From NCBI GenBank assembly GCA_037968395.1, contig JBBKVK010000015.1:1-12465 (forward strand): a stretch of DNA of 12,465 bases, written 5' to 3'. The translations under genes were made by a program, and so were the position numbers. Below are positions 1 through 7,117 of the stretch, one piece after another. Source of the stretch: JADKBO01 sp037968395 (GTDB lineage: Bacteria > Bacteroidota > Bacteroidia > Chitinophagales > Saprospiraceae). Each line of letters starts with the position of its first letter. The first letter of the stretch is position 1. The notes below the pieces were generated by a model. The model had not been told where the DNA came from and made no database searches. It saw only the letters and a program-made list of their open reading frames with translations.

Positions 1-363
1 AAATAATACTCCAATCACAAAGGCAAATATGGGTGTTAAACTGTTTAATAAACCGGTAGTGGTGGAGCTGAGGTAGGTTTGAGCATAGGCAAAACAAAAT
101 GCCGGAATACAAGACCCCACCATACCTACCAAGGCAATTGGAACTAAAACCTTTTTCTGAATTTTAGATCTATGATACCATAAAACGGGAAGAAATGCTA
201 AACTTGAAATGCTGATCCGCATTGCTCCCATTTGTATAGGGTCCATAGCGATCAATGACTTTTTGATCAAGATAAACGAACTACCCCAAATCAGACTTAA
301 GATTAAGAGAACGATATAATCCTTTGCATTTGGTAGTGAAGATGCTTGTTGTAATTTAGCCAC
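1..363 (-). CDS. EamA/DMT-family inner-membrane transporter, N-terminal part (3' end beyond the window)
   Basis: Partial gene: 121 codons are visible and the C-terminal part lies beyond base 1. The protein starts MAKLQQASSLPNAKDY and enters a first membrane segment with the EamA-type pattern IWGSSFILIKKSL (about residues 25-37). Further hydrophobic segments follow at about 45-62, 73-93 and 104-121, matching the first half of a 10-TM drug/metabolite transporter. The start is a GTG at 361-363: an in-frame TAA lies four codons upstream (373-375), and the first in-frame ATG would remove TM1. Such proteins export or import small metabolites across the cytoplasmic membrane; the substrate cannot be told from sequence. 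It is divergent from a second EamA-type gene at 472. Family assignment is firm; function is generic. Confidence 0.85.
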   Translation of the reverse strand, partial: MAKLQQASSLPNAKDYIVLLILSLIWGSSFILIKKSLIAMDPIQMGAMRISISSLAFLPVLWYHRSKIQKKVLVPIALVGMVGSCIPAFCFAYAQTYLSSTTTGLLNSLTPIFAFVIGVLF

Positions 364-392
364 AATATGATTTTAGTGCTATAATTAAAGCA

Positions 393-400
393 CAAAGATG
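393..400 (-). promoter_or_regulatory. Possible -7 box of the leftward transporter gene
   Basis: On the minus strand these bases read CATCTTTG, one mismatch from the Bacteroidota -7 consensus TAnnTTTG. It lies about 30 nt upstream of the GTG start at 363, a normal distance. No clear TTTG -33 element is seen at the expected spacing, so this is a motif-level call. Confidence 0.4.
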
Positions 401-406
401 CATTAA

Positions 407-445
407 ATATAATTCTAACAGAACTCGATTTAATTAGAATTAAAT
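407..445. repeat. Imperfect inverted repeat between two divergent promoters (operator candidate)
   Basis: ATATAATTCT (407-416) and AGAATTAAAT (436-445) are complementary at 9 of 10 positions, with a 19-nt spacer. The dyad is centred near 426, between the two facing -7 boxes (393-400 minus, 445-452 plus). A smaller dyad, TTCT-AAC-AGAA, lies at 413-423. AT-rich DNA produces such repeats by chance, so a role as a regulator-binding site is inference. Confidence 0.3.
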
Positions 446-452
446 ACCTTTG
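445..452 (+). promoter_or_regulatory. Bacteroidota -7 box upstream of the transporter gene at 472
   Basis: TACCTTTG matches TAnnTTTG exactly and ends 19 nt before the ATG at 472, giving a short leader. No good -33 TTTG is found 17-23 nt upstream. It could drive the transporter-yigZ-coaE unit. Confidence 0.55.
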
Positions 453-471
453 TAGAAAGCAACAACATTCT

Positions 472-1332
472 ATGTTATACCTTATTATTTGCATTGTTAT
501 CAATGGCCTTATTGGTGTCATTTTTAAGTTGTTTGGGAAATATGGTGTAAATAATCTACATGCTATTCTGATCAATTATGCCATATGTGTGCTAAGTGGA
601 ATGGTGTTTTTGGGTGATTTTGGCTTTTTGGTAAACGTCTTCAAAGAAGATTGGTTTTACATCGCATTGGGCTTAGGATTGTGTTTTATAGTCATCTTTA
701 ATGCTTATGCTGCGGCGGTGCAACAATCAGGCGTCGGACTGGCCACAATTTTCCAAAAAATGTCCTTAATTGCCCCTGTTATCGTGGCCATTGCCTTTTA
801 TGGAGATGTTGTCAGTATAACCAAGATCGCTGGCCTTATTCTATCTATATTCGCTCTTTTCATGTTGAGTATAAAAGCAACATCTAATTCAGATAGTCTG
901 AAAAGTGGATTAGGGCTATTGCTATTGGTCTTTTTTGGAAGTTGTATTATAGACTTGTTTCTATACCTTGTAGAAGTGGAAGGACTAGCACCTGGAGCAG
1001 ATGTTCGTTTTGTCTCGGCTTTGTTTTTCTTTGCGATGGTATTTGGGCTCATACACTTGATATTTTTCAAGAAAAAACCCAAAGGAAAATTAACTTCAAA
1101 ATCAGTTGTAGCAGGGATATTATTGGGAGTTCCGAACTTTTTCTCAATCTATTTATTATTAAAAGTTATTTCTCTTGGTTGGGAAGGTTCAGTGGTGTTT
1201 CCAGCTGTTAATGTTGGAGTTTTAACGATTGCAGCACTTTTTGGAGTGTTTATGTTTCATGAGAAAGTGACACAGCGAAAAATTATAGGTTTTGGTTCGG
1301 CTATTTTAGCCATTATATTATTAGCTCAATAA
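472..1332 (+). CDS. EamA/DMT-family inner-membrane transporter
   Basis: A 286-residue, very hydrophobic protein with about ten membrane segments (roughly 1-20, 30-48, 61-83, 89-111, 115-134, 145-167, 178-199, 211-232, 240-262, 268-285), which is the usual two-repeat EamA length and topology. A charged loop KKKPKGK (200-206) separates segments 7 and 8. The C-terminus has the family-typical amphipathic turn FHEKVTQRKIIG (262-273) before the last helix. These proteins move small metabolites or drugs across the cytoplasmic membrane; the substrate is not deducible. The ATG at 472 is placed by the TACCTTTG box 19 nt upstream and because TM1 begins at once. It is divergent from another EamA-type gene, and yigZ follows after 13 nt, so co-transcription is likely. 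Family confident, substrate unknown. Confidence 0.85.
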   Translation: MLYLIICIVINGLIGVIFKLFGKYGVNNLHAILINYAICVLSGMVFLGDFGFLVNVFKEDWFYIALGLGLCFIVIFNAYAAAVQQSGVGLATIFQKMSLIAPVIVAIAFYGDVVSITKIAGLILSIFALFMLSIKATSNSDSLKSGLGLLLLVFFGSCIIDLFLYLVEVEGLAPGADVRFVSALFFFAMVFGLIHLIFFKKKPKGKLTSKSVVAGILLGVPNFFSIYLLLKVISLGWEGSVVFPAVNVGVLTIAALFGVFMFHEKVTQRKIIGFGSAILAIILLAQ

Positions 1333-1345
1333 AACACGTTTATAG

Positions 1346-2005
1346 ATGATCATTGATGAGTATAAAACACTATTAGCATCAACTGAAGGGGAATATAAAG
1401 AAAAGGGAAGTAAGTTCATCGCTTATGCCTTTCCTGTGAAAACAGAGGAGGAAATATCCAGTTATTTAAATGAAGTAAAAAACCAGCACTTTAAAGCCCG
1501 TCATTTTTGCTATGCTTATCAATTGGGTGTAACAGGCGATATATTTAGGTATAATGACGATGGTGAACCTTCTGGATCAGCTGGAAAACCGATATTCGGG
1601 CAGATTCAAAGTTTTGAGCTGACGGATATGTTCATAGTAGTTGTTCGGTATTTTGGAGGAACCAAGCTTGGTGTGTCGGGATTGATTACCGCTTATAAAG
1701 AAGCAGCTAAAGAGGCTTTAAATAATGGAGAAATAGTACAAAAGTATATCTGTAGCTTGTATCAGTTAGTTTTTGGCTATGAGAAAATGGGGGAGGTCAT
1801 GGATACTTTAAAATCTCTAGACTTCAATATCATCGATAAAGAGTTTACAGATAAAGGAAGGGTTACTATTGAAATTAGAAAAAGTCAAGAAAAAGAAGAG
1901 CTAGTAAGACTAAAGTCGGCTCTACTTGGTGTATCTCCTGAGTATATTGAAGATGAGTCAGAAGTAGATTATTGTGAAATAAAACAATTAGAATCCAATG
2001 ATTAA
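1346..2005 (+). CDS. yigZ: YigZ/IMPACT-family protein (UPF0029 plus DUF1949 domains)
   Basis: A 219-residue protein with the two-domain layout of bacterial YigZ. The N-terminal IMPACT/UPF0029 domain (about 15-125) contains KGSKFIAYAFPV (20-31), KARHFCYAY (50-58), DDGEPSGSAGKP (71-82) and the signature VVRYFGGTKLG (99-109). The C-terminal DUF1949 domain (about 138-195) is a ferredoxin-like fold resembling a domain of elongation factor G. Eukaryotic IMPACT modulates Gcn2 and translation; the bacterial role is not established, though a ribosome or nucleic-acid connection is often suggested. The length is normal for the family. The 3' end overlaps coaE by 8 nt in another frame, suggesting translational coupling. 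No promoter is seen in the 13 nt before it, so it is probably read from upstream. Family call strong; biochemical function unknown. Confidence 0.9.
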   Translation: MIIDEYKTLLASTEGEYKEKGSKFIAYAFPVKTEEEISSYLNEVKNQHFKARHFCYAYQLGVTGDIFRYNDDGEPSGSAGKPIFGQIQSFELTDMFIVVVRYFGGTKLGVSGLITAYKEAAKEALNNGEIVQKYICSLYQLVFGYEKMGEVMDTLKSLDFNIIDKEFTDKGRVTIEIRKSQEKEELVRLKSALLGVSPEYIEDESEVDYCEIKQLESND

Positions 2006-2585
2006 AGTAGGGATTACGGGTGGAATTGGGACTGGTAAGACTACAGTTTGTAAGCTGTTTGAGATGATGAATATACCTGTCTATTATGCAGATACCAAAG
2101 CCAAGCAGTTAATGACTGGCAATAAAGCAGTGAAGCGAAAAATAATGGATTTATTGGGCAAAGAGGCCTATTTTAAAAACGGAAGATTAGATAGAAAATA
2201 TATTTCGTCTAAAGTCTTCAATAATAAAGCCTTACTGGATTCTCTTAATGCAATAGTTCACCCAGCAGTTGCAGAAGATTTTGAAGATTGGGCTGAACTA
2301 CACAAACACGAGAAATACATTTTAAAAGAAGCTGCTTTACTCATAGAAAGTGGGTCTTACAAACTACTTGATAAATTAGTTTTAGTAACATCTGATATTG
2401 AACTGATTATCAATAGAGTTATGTTGAGAGATAATACTACTCAAGAACAGGTACAAAAGAGAATAAATGCTCAATTAAGTGAAGCAAAAAAGATAAAACA
2501 TGCTGACTATGTTATTGAAAATTCAGGTAAAATTGGTTTAATTCTTCAGGTAATTGATTTACATAAACAGCTAATATCCTTGTAA
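1998..2585 (+). CDS. coaE: Dephospho-CoA kinase (CoaE)
   Basis: CoaE phosphorylates the 3'-OH of dephospho-CoA with ATP, the last step of CoA synthesis, in the cytosol. The 195-residue length is typical. The Walker A loop GGIGTGKT is at 8-15 (K14, T15), followed by the family-conserved YYAD (29-32) that meets the CoA moiety. NAIVHPAV (84-91) and the KEAALLIESG segment near 120 match the CoaE core. The lid/arginine region RVMLRDNTTQEQVQKR with a following NAQ motif (about 140-160) is also characteristic. The ATG at 1998 lies inside the end of yigZ (8-nt overlap), so translation is probably coupled. The P-loop starts at residue 8, so no longer N-terminus is needed. CoaBC, which acts earlier in the same pathway, is at 9626 in a separate unit. 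Confidence 0.95.
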   Translation: MIKVGITGGIGTGKTTVCKLFEMMNIPVYYADTKAKQLMTGNKAVKRKIMDLLGKEAYFKNGRLDRKYISSKVFNNKALLDSLNAIVHPAVAEDFEDWAELHKHEKYILKEAALLIESGSYKLLDKLVLVTSDIELIINRVMLRDNTTQEQVQKRINAQLSEAKKIKHADYVIENSGKIGLILQVIDLHKQLISL

Positions 2586-2652
2586 ACACAACATTCTTCA
2601 CTGATTACACAATTCTTTTGCCTAATTGATTTCATCCTAGACCAATTCCTTG

Positions 2653-2660
2653 TATCTTTG
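2653..2660 (+). promoter_or_regulatory. Bacteroidota -7 box of the argS-glnS unit
   Basis: TATCTTTG is an exact TAnnTTTG match, 25 nt before the argS ATG. The nearest upstream TTG (2626-2628) is 24 nt away, slightly longer than the usual spacing, so the -33 element is uncertain. The 100-bp gap between coaE and argS supports an independent promoter here. Confidence 0.6.
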
Positions 2661-2685
2661 CGGCTAATTTTTAATTAAACTTTAT

Positions 2686-4530
2686 ATGTTATACTTAGAT
2701 CCTCTAACTGAGGGATTTATTCAGGCTGTAAAATCTATATACCAAGTAGACATAGATCCTACAAGTATATTATTAAACCCGACCAAAAAGGAATTTGAAG
2801 GTGATTACACGATTGTATTATTTCCATATGTAAAAGATCTAAGGCAAACTCCTGAAATGATAGGAGAAAGGCTAGGGGTGTACCTAGTTAAAAATGTACA
2901 AATAGTAAAAAGTACGAATGTCATTAAAGGCTTCCTAAATGTCGAGTTGAGCGATAAATACTGGGTGGATAGCCTACAATCCATATCATCCACTAAAGCT
3001 TTTGGTCATAAAGAATCAAATGGTAAAAAAGTGGTTGTAGAGTTTTCATCGCCTAACACCAATAAGCCATTACACTTAGGCCATATTAGGAACATTCTTT
3101 TAGGATGGTCTTGTTCTAAAATATTGGCTGCTATAGGGTATGAAGTAATGAAAGTCCAAGTCGTAAATGATAGAGGAATCGCTGTCTGTAAAAGTATGTT
3201 GGCTTGGGAGAAATTTGGTGAAGGTCAAACCCCAACAAGTACTGGAATAAAGCCAGATCATTATGTAGGTAGTTTCTATGTATTATTTGAGACCAAGTTT
3301 CAAGAGGAATATGCCGGTTGGCAAAATAGCAAGGAAGCTAAAGCTGTGCTTGATACAGAAATCAAAGAGGGCCAATCAGAGGAAGAATTCTATAAAGGTT
3401 ATAAAAACAACTACTTTAACAACTACTCATCTTTAGGAAAAGAAGCTAAAGTAATGCTTTTGAAGTGGGAAGACAATGATAAGTATGTCAAGGATTTGTG
3501 GATTAAAATGAATAATTGGGTTTATGAAGGTTTTGAAACTACTTATGACAAGATGGGTGTTACTTTTGATAAGCTATACTATGAATCAGACACCTATCTT
3601 TTAGGCAAGAAAACCATAGATATTGGTTTAGAAAGAGGCATATTCTATCAAAAAGAAGATGGGAGTGTATGGATAGATTTGGAGGATGTAGGAATGGATC
3701 AAAAAATCGTTCTACGCAGTGATGGTACATCCGTATACATTACTCAAGATATCGGAACTGCAATGGCCAGGTATGAAGATTTTGGGTTTGATAAGATGGC
3801 TTATACTGTGGCAGATGAACAAGATTACCATTTTAAGGTTTTATTCGAAATTCTAAAGAGATTTGGAGAGCCTTATGCTGACGAACTCTATCATTTATCG
3901 TATGGTATGGTAGACTTGACCACTGGCAAGATGAAGTCTAGAGAAGGTACTATTGTAGATGCAGATGACCTTATGAAAGAAGTGATCACAGAAGCATCAG
4001 AGTCGACAAAAGATAGGGGAGAGTTAGATGAATTAAGCGATTCAGAAAAAGAAGAAGTTATCAGAAGAATTGGCTTGGCAGCTTTAAAGTTCTTCATAAT
4101 CAAGGTGAATCCTAAAAAACGAATGACATTTGATCCTAAAGAGTCTTTAGATATGCAAGGTCAAACTGGGCCTTATGTACAGAATGCTTATGTAAGAATT
4201 CAATCTATACTACGTAAATACGACGGGAAAATAGATTCGGATTTTACTACATATGTCAATCTATTTGAAGAAGAAAAATCATTGATGAAGCTTCTCATGG
4301 AGTATCCAAGTAGGGTAGAAGAAGCGGGTAATAATTATGATCCATCAACTTTGGCAAATTATTGTTATAACTTAGCCAAAGAGTTTCACCGATTTTATCA
4401 TGGAGTTAGAATATTAAAAGCAGAGTCTCCAGAGGCTAAAAATTATAGATTAACGCTCAGTAGTAAAATTGCCGCTGTCTTAAAAGATGGGATGGATTTA
4501 CTTGGTATTCAGATGCCAAGCAGAATGTAA
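2686..4530 (+). CDS. argS: Arginine--tRNA ligase (ArgRS), class I
   Basis: ArgRS attaches arginine to tRNA-Arg using ATP, in the cytosol. The 614-residue protein has the ArgRS layout: an N-terminal Add1 tRNA-binding domain (about 1-115), the catalytic Rossmann fold with class I motif HLGH (130-133) preceded by FSSPNTNKP, and a KMSKS-equivalent KMKSREG (415-421), the form usual for ArgRS of this phylum. GPYVQ (495-499) opens the helical DALR anticodon-binding domain. The C-terminus LLGIQMPSRM matches the family's typical LLGI-P-RM ending. It is slightly longer than the E. coli enzyme (577) because of insertions in the catalytic domain, as is common in Bacteroidota. The ATG at 2686 sits 25 nt after a -7 box. 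glnS follows after 29 nt, so the two are likely co-transcribed. Confidence 0.97.
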   Translation: MLYLDPLTEGFIQAVKSIYQVDIDPTSILLNPTKKEFEGDYTIVLFPYVKDLRQTPEMIGERLGVYLVKNVQIVKSTNVIKGFLNVELSDKYWVDSLQSISSTKAFGHKESNGKKVVVEFSSPNTNKPLHLGHIRNILLGWSCSKILAAIGYEVMKVQVVNDRGIAVCKSMLAWEKFGEGQTPTSTGIKPDHYVGSFYVLFETKFQEEYAGWQNSKEAKAVLDTEIKEGQSEEEFYKGYKNNYFNNYSSLGKEAKVMLLKWEDNDKYVKDLWIKMNNWVYEGFETTYDKMGVTFDKLYYESDTYLLGKKTIDIGLERGIFYQKEDGSVWIDLEDVGMDQKIVLRSDGTSVYITQDIGTAMARYEDFGFDKMAYTVADEQDYHFKVLFEILKRFGEPYADELYHLSYGMVDLTTGKMKSREGTIVDADDLMKEVITEASESTKDRGELDELSDSEKEEVIRRIGLAALKFFIIKVNPKKRMTFDPKESLDMQGQTGPYVQNAYVRIQSILRKYDGKIDSDFTTYVNLFEEEKSLMKLLMEYPSRVEEAGNNYDPSTLANYCYNLAKEFHRFYHGVRILKAESPEAKNYRLTLSSKIAAVLKDGMDLLGIQMPSRM

Positions 4531-4559
4531 TATTTATATTAAATTAGAACAAAATAGGA

Positions 4560-6221
4560 ATGTCAGATAATAAAGAGAAGAGCTTAAACTTCTTAGAAGA
4601 AATAGTAGCAGAGGATGTTAAGAATGGAAAACACAATGGGGCAGTGGTCACTAGGTTTCCACCAGAACCAAACGGATATTTACATATTGGCCATACCAAA
4701 GCGATTGCTATAAGTTTTAAAATAGCTGAAAAATTTGGAGGTAAAACAAATCTAAGATTTGACGATACAAATCCTGTAACAGAGGATACAGAGTATGTAG
4801 ATGCGATAAAAGAAGATATAGAATGGCTAGGCTACAAATGGGAAAATATATTTTTTGCTTCTGATTATTTCGATAAGTTGTATGAATTTGCGGTTACACT
4901 TATCAAAAAAGAGTTAGCCTATGTAGATGATAGCACTCCAGAAGAAATAGCTGAAATGAAGAAACATCCAGGTGAGCCAGGGATTGCGTCACCTTTTAGA
5001 TCTCGGACAATAGATGAGAACCTTGATTTATTTAAACGAATGAAAAATGGTGAATTTCCTGATGGAGCTAGGGTTTTAAGGGCTAAAGTTGACATGACGT
5101 CACCAAATATGCACATGAGAGATCCATTGATGTATAGAATCAAACATGCTCACCACCACAGGACAGGCGATGATTGGTGTATATATCCAATGTACGATTT
5201 TGCACATGGACAATCTGATAGTATCGAGAACATTACACATTCGCTGTGTTCATTAGAGTTTATACACCATAGACCATTGTATGATTGGTTTATCAAAAAC
5301 CTAGAGATTTATCCTTCGAGACAAATCGAGTTCTCTAGAATGAACGTCACTTATATGATTACAAGCAAAAGAAAATTATTGAAGCTTGTAAATGATAATC
5401 ATGTCACAGGGTGGGATGATCCTAGAATGTCGACCGTATCTGGTATGAGACGACGAGGATATCCATCTAATGCATTCCATGTGTTCTACGATAAAGTTGG
5501 TACAACCAAAAGAGACAATCTTATAGAAATAGAGTTGTTAGAATCTTGCGTCAGGGATGAGCTAAATAAAATAGCAGAAAGAGTGATGGTGGTCACTGAT
5601 CCGATAAAGCTTACTATCTCAAATTTCCCTGATAATCAAGAAGAATATCTACCAACCGACATTAATCCAGAGGATGAACAATCAGGCACAAGAGACATTC
5701 CATTTACAAAGAACTTATGGATTGAAAGAGAGGACTTTATGTCTGATGCCCCAAAGAAATACTATAGGTTGTCAGAAGGCCGAGATGTAAGGCTTAAAAG
5801 TGCCTTTATCATCCATTGTGAGCGAGCAATTCAGGATGCTGATGGAAATGTAACTGAAGTCATCTGCACATACTATCCAGATAGCAAAAGTGGCGAAGAT
5901 ACCAGTGGTGTCAAACCAAAAGGCACCTTACATTGGGTAACTCAAGAACATGGAGTCCCATGCGAAATCAGAAATTACAATCATCTATTTACAGACCCAA
6001 CTCCTGATAATCATGAGGATAAAGAGATTTTTGATTTTATAAATCCAGATTCTTTAATTGTCAATGACAAAGCCATTATGGAGCCATCATTAGCTGATAG
6101 TAAAATTGGCGATCATTTTCAATTTATGAGGCTTGGTTATTATACTAAGGACAAAGACTCTACGGATGACAAAACGGTATTCAATTTGACGGTTAGTTTG
6201 AAGGAAGGTTGGAAACCGTAA
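4560..6221 (+). CDS. glnS: Glutamine--tRNA ligase (GlnRS), class I
   Basis: GlnRS charges tRNA-Gln directly with glutamine, so this organism need not rely only on the Glu-tRNA-Gln amidotransferase route. The 553-residue length is normal. Motif PPEPNGYLHIGH is at 34-45 (HIGH at 42-45). The FDDTNP block follows, and then the GlnRS-specific stretch with YPMYDFAHGQSDSIE and THSLCSLEF that shapes the active site. The KMSKS-equivalent reads ITSKRKL (267-273), where the common GlnRS form is VMSKRKL, so the methionine is replaced by threonine (T268). GWDDPRM and MRRRGYP follow, then the two beta-barrel anticodon-binding domains (about 340-550). The start at 4560 leaves a normal N-terminus before the HIGH motif. 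It lies 29 nt after argS with no promoter seen between. Confidence 0.96.
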   Translation: MSDNKEKSLNFLEEIVAEDVKNGKHNGAVVTRFPPEPNGYLHIGHTKAIAISFKIAEKFGGKTNLRFDDTNPVTEDTEYVDAIKEDIEWLGYKWENIFFASDYFDKLYEFAVTLIKKELAYVDDSTPEEIAEMKKHPGEPGIASPFRSRTIDENLDLFKRMKNGEFPDGARVLRAKVDMTSPNMHMRDPLMYRIKHAHHHRTGDDWCIYPMYDFAHGQSDSIENITHSLCSLEFIHHRPLYDWFIKNLEIYPSRQIEFSRMNVTYMITSKRKLLKLVNDNHVTGWDDPRMSTVSGMRRRGYPSNAFHVFYDKVGTTKRDNLIEIELLESCVRDELNKIAERVMVVTDPIKLTISNFPDNQEEYLPTDINPEDEQSGTRDIPFTKNLWIEREDFMSDAPKKYYRLSEGRDVRLKSAFIIHCERAIQDADGNVTEVICTYYPDSKSGEDTSGVKPKGTLHWVTQEHGVPCEIRNYNHLFTDPTPDNHEDKEIFDFINPDSLIVNDKAIMEPSLADSKIGDHFQFMRLGYYTKDKDSTDDKTVFNLTVSLKEGWKP

Positions 6222-6342
6222 GAAAGGTCTTTGATTCTTTAGATTGAAGGCATAACCGGGTGATGATTGTAATTTTAAGGTCCCAAAACCACTATATCTT
6301 TTTGCCTATAATTAATATTATGTTAAATAGAAATATCCAGTA

Positions 6343-6360
6343 ACTCTTAGCTTTAAGAGT
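6343..6360. terminator. Small hairpin between convergent glnS and bshB1 (weak terminator candidate)
   Basis: ACTCTTA (6343-6349) and TAAGAGT (6354-6360) form a perfect 7-bp stem around a 4-nt loop. It lies between the convergent ends of glnS and bshB1, where a bidirectional terminator is expected. The stem is AT-rich and no clean T-run follows on either strand, so an intrinsic terminator is only possible. A direct repeat TGCCCTTT lies nearby (6362-6369 and 6376-6383). Confidence 0.3.
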
Positions 6361-6381
6361 GTGCCCTTTCTGAATTGCCCT

Positions 6382-7116
6382 TTAAATTAATGTTGTCACA
6401 TCCTCTACACCAATTATCCTAGATGTGATAAATCCTTCGGCAAAATCGACTTGAATGTCTCGGCCATAGACAGCATTCTTAGACTTGACAAAATCAAAGA
6501 ATTGTTTACCAGAGATCGGAGTTTGATTTTCAGTAGAATCTTCTCCTAGATAAAATTGTGAACTGAATTGCTGGATACATAAAATTTTCTGATCCATTTC
6601 TGCCGTGATATCCACTACAAAATCTGGGATTAATTCTTTGTCTTGAATATAATGGAATACTGATTTTGGTCTATAAGGAGTTAAACTTTGACCTGAATCG
6701 TCAATGATCTCAATTTTCTTTAACCCACTGTAGAAACAAGCATCCAATACAAGCTTACTACCCCTTCCATGATCTGGATGTCTATCGACCGGAGCATTAC
6801 ACAATATTACTTTTGGCCTAACTAGTCTAATTATTTTAGCTACAGCTAGAAGGTTTTCATAAGAATGTTCAAAAAAACCATCTTTCATATGAAGGTTAAT
6901 TCTCCAATCTGCACCCATCCTTATTCGGGCATTTTCTGCTTCTACCAGTCGCAATTCACCACTACCTCTTGATCCTAGTTCTCCTTTGGTTAAGTCGCAT
7001 AATCCAACAGAATACCCTTTTTTGATATGTTTTATAAGCATACCTGCACATCCCAACTCTATATCATCTGGATGAGCTCCAAATGCTAAAATATCTACCT
7101 TGTTTAAATTCATCAT
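6382..7116 (-). CDS. bshB1: Bacillithiol biosynthesis deacetylase BshB1 (PIG-L/LmbE family)
   Basis: A 244-residue PIG-L/LmbE-fold zinc deacetylase. In bacillithiol synthesis BshB removes the acetyl group from GlcNAc-malate, giving GlcN-malate for cysteine addition by BshC. The zinc-site motif GAHPDDIELGC is at 13-23 (H15 and D18 as ligands, D17 as likely base by analogy with BcZBP), and DRHPDHGRGS at 111-120 supplies H113 and the third ligand H116. The DLTKGELGSRGS block (41-52) and SDACF-like LVLDACFYSGL (122-132) are typical of the BshB1 subgroup rather than of generic LmbE proteins. Translation can start at either of two consecutive ATGs (7116 or 7113). The first lies one base after the fabH stop (TAA-T-ATG), indicating coupled expression. 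The rest of the bacillithiol pathway is not in the window. Other PIG-L deacetylases are the only real alternative. Confidence 0.88.
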   Translation of the reverse strand: MMNLNKVDILAFGAHPDDIELGCAGMLIKHIKKGYSVGLCDLTKGELGSRGSGELRLVEAENARIRMGADWRINLHMKDGFFEHSYENLLAVAKIIRLVRPKVILCNAPVDRHPDHGRGSKLVLDACFYSGLKKIEIIDDSGQSLTPYRPKSVFHYIQDKELIPDFVVDITAEMDQKILCIQQFSSQFYLGEDSTENQTPISGKQFFDFVKSKNAVYGRDIQVDFAEGFITSRIIGVEDVTTLI

Positions 7117-7117
7117 A

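Noticed and set aside
303..575. Minus-strand 90-codon open frame across the divergent region
   Set aside because: It overlaps the starts of both transporter genes and both promoters, has unlikely composition (rich in Ile, Tyr and Cys) and no recognisable motif.
798..1211. Open frames on both strands inside the second transporter gene (798-1082 minus, 942-1211 plus)
   Set aside because: They lie fully within a well-supported membrane-protein gene, have no recognisable domain, and read as shadows of its codons.
4554..4562. AGGA just before the glnS ATG as a ribosome binding site
   Set aside because: It directly abuts the start codon, too close for a Shine-Dalgarno role, and the other genes here also lack such sites.
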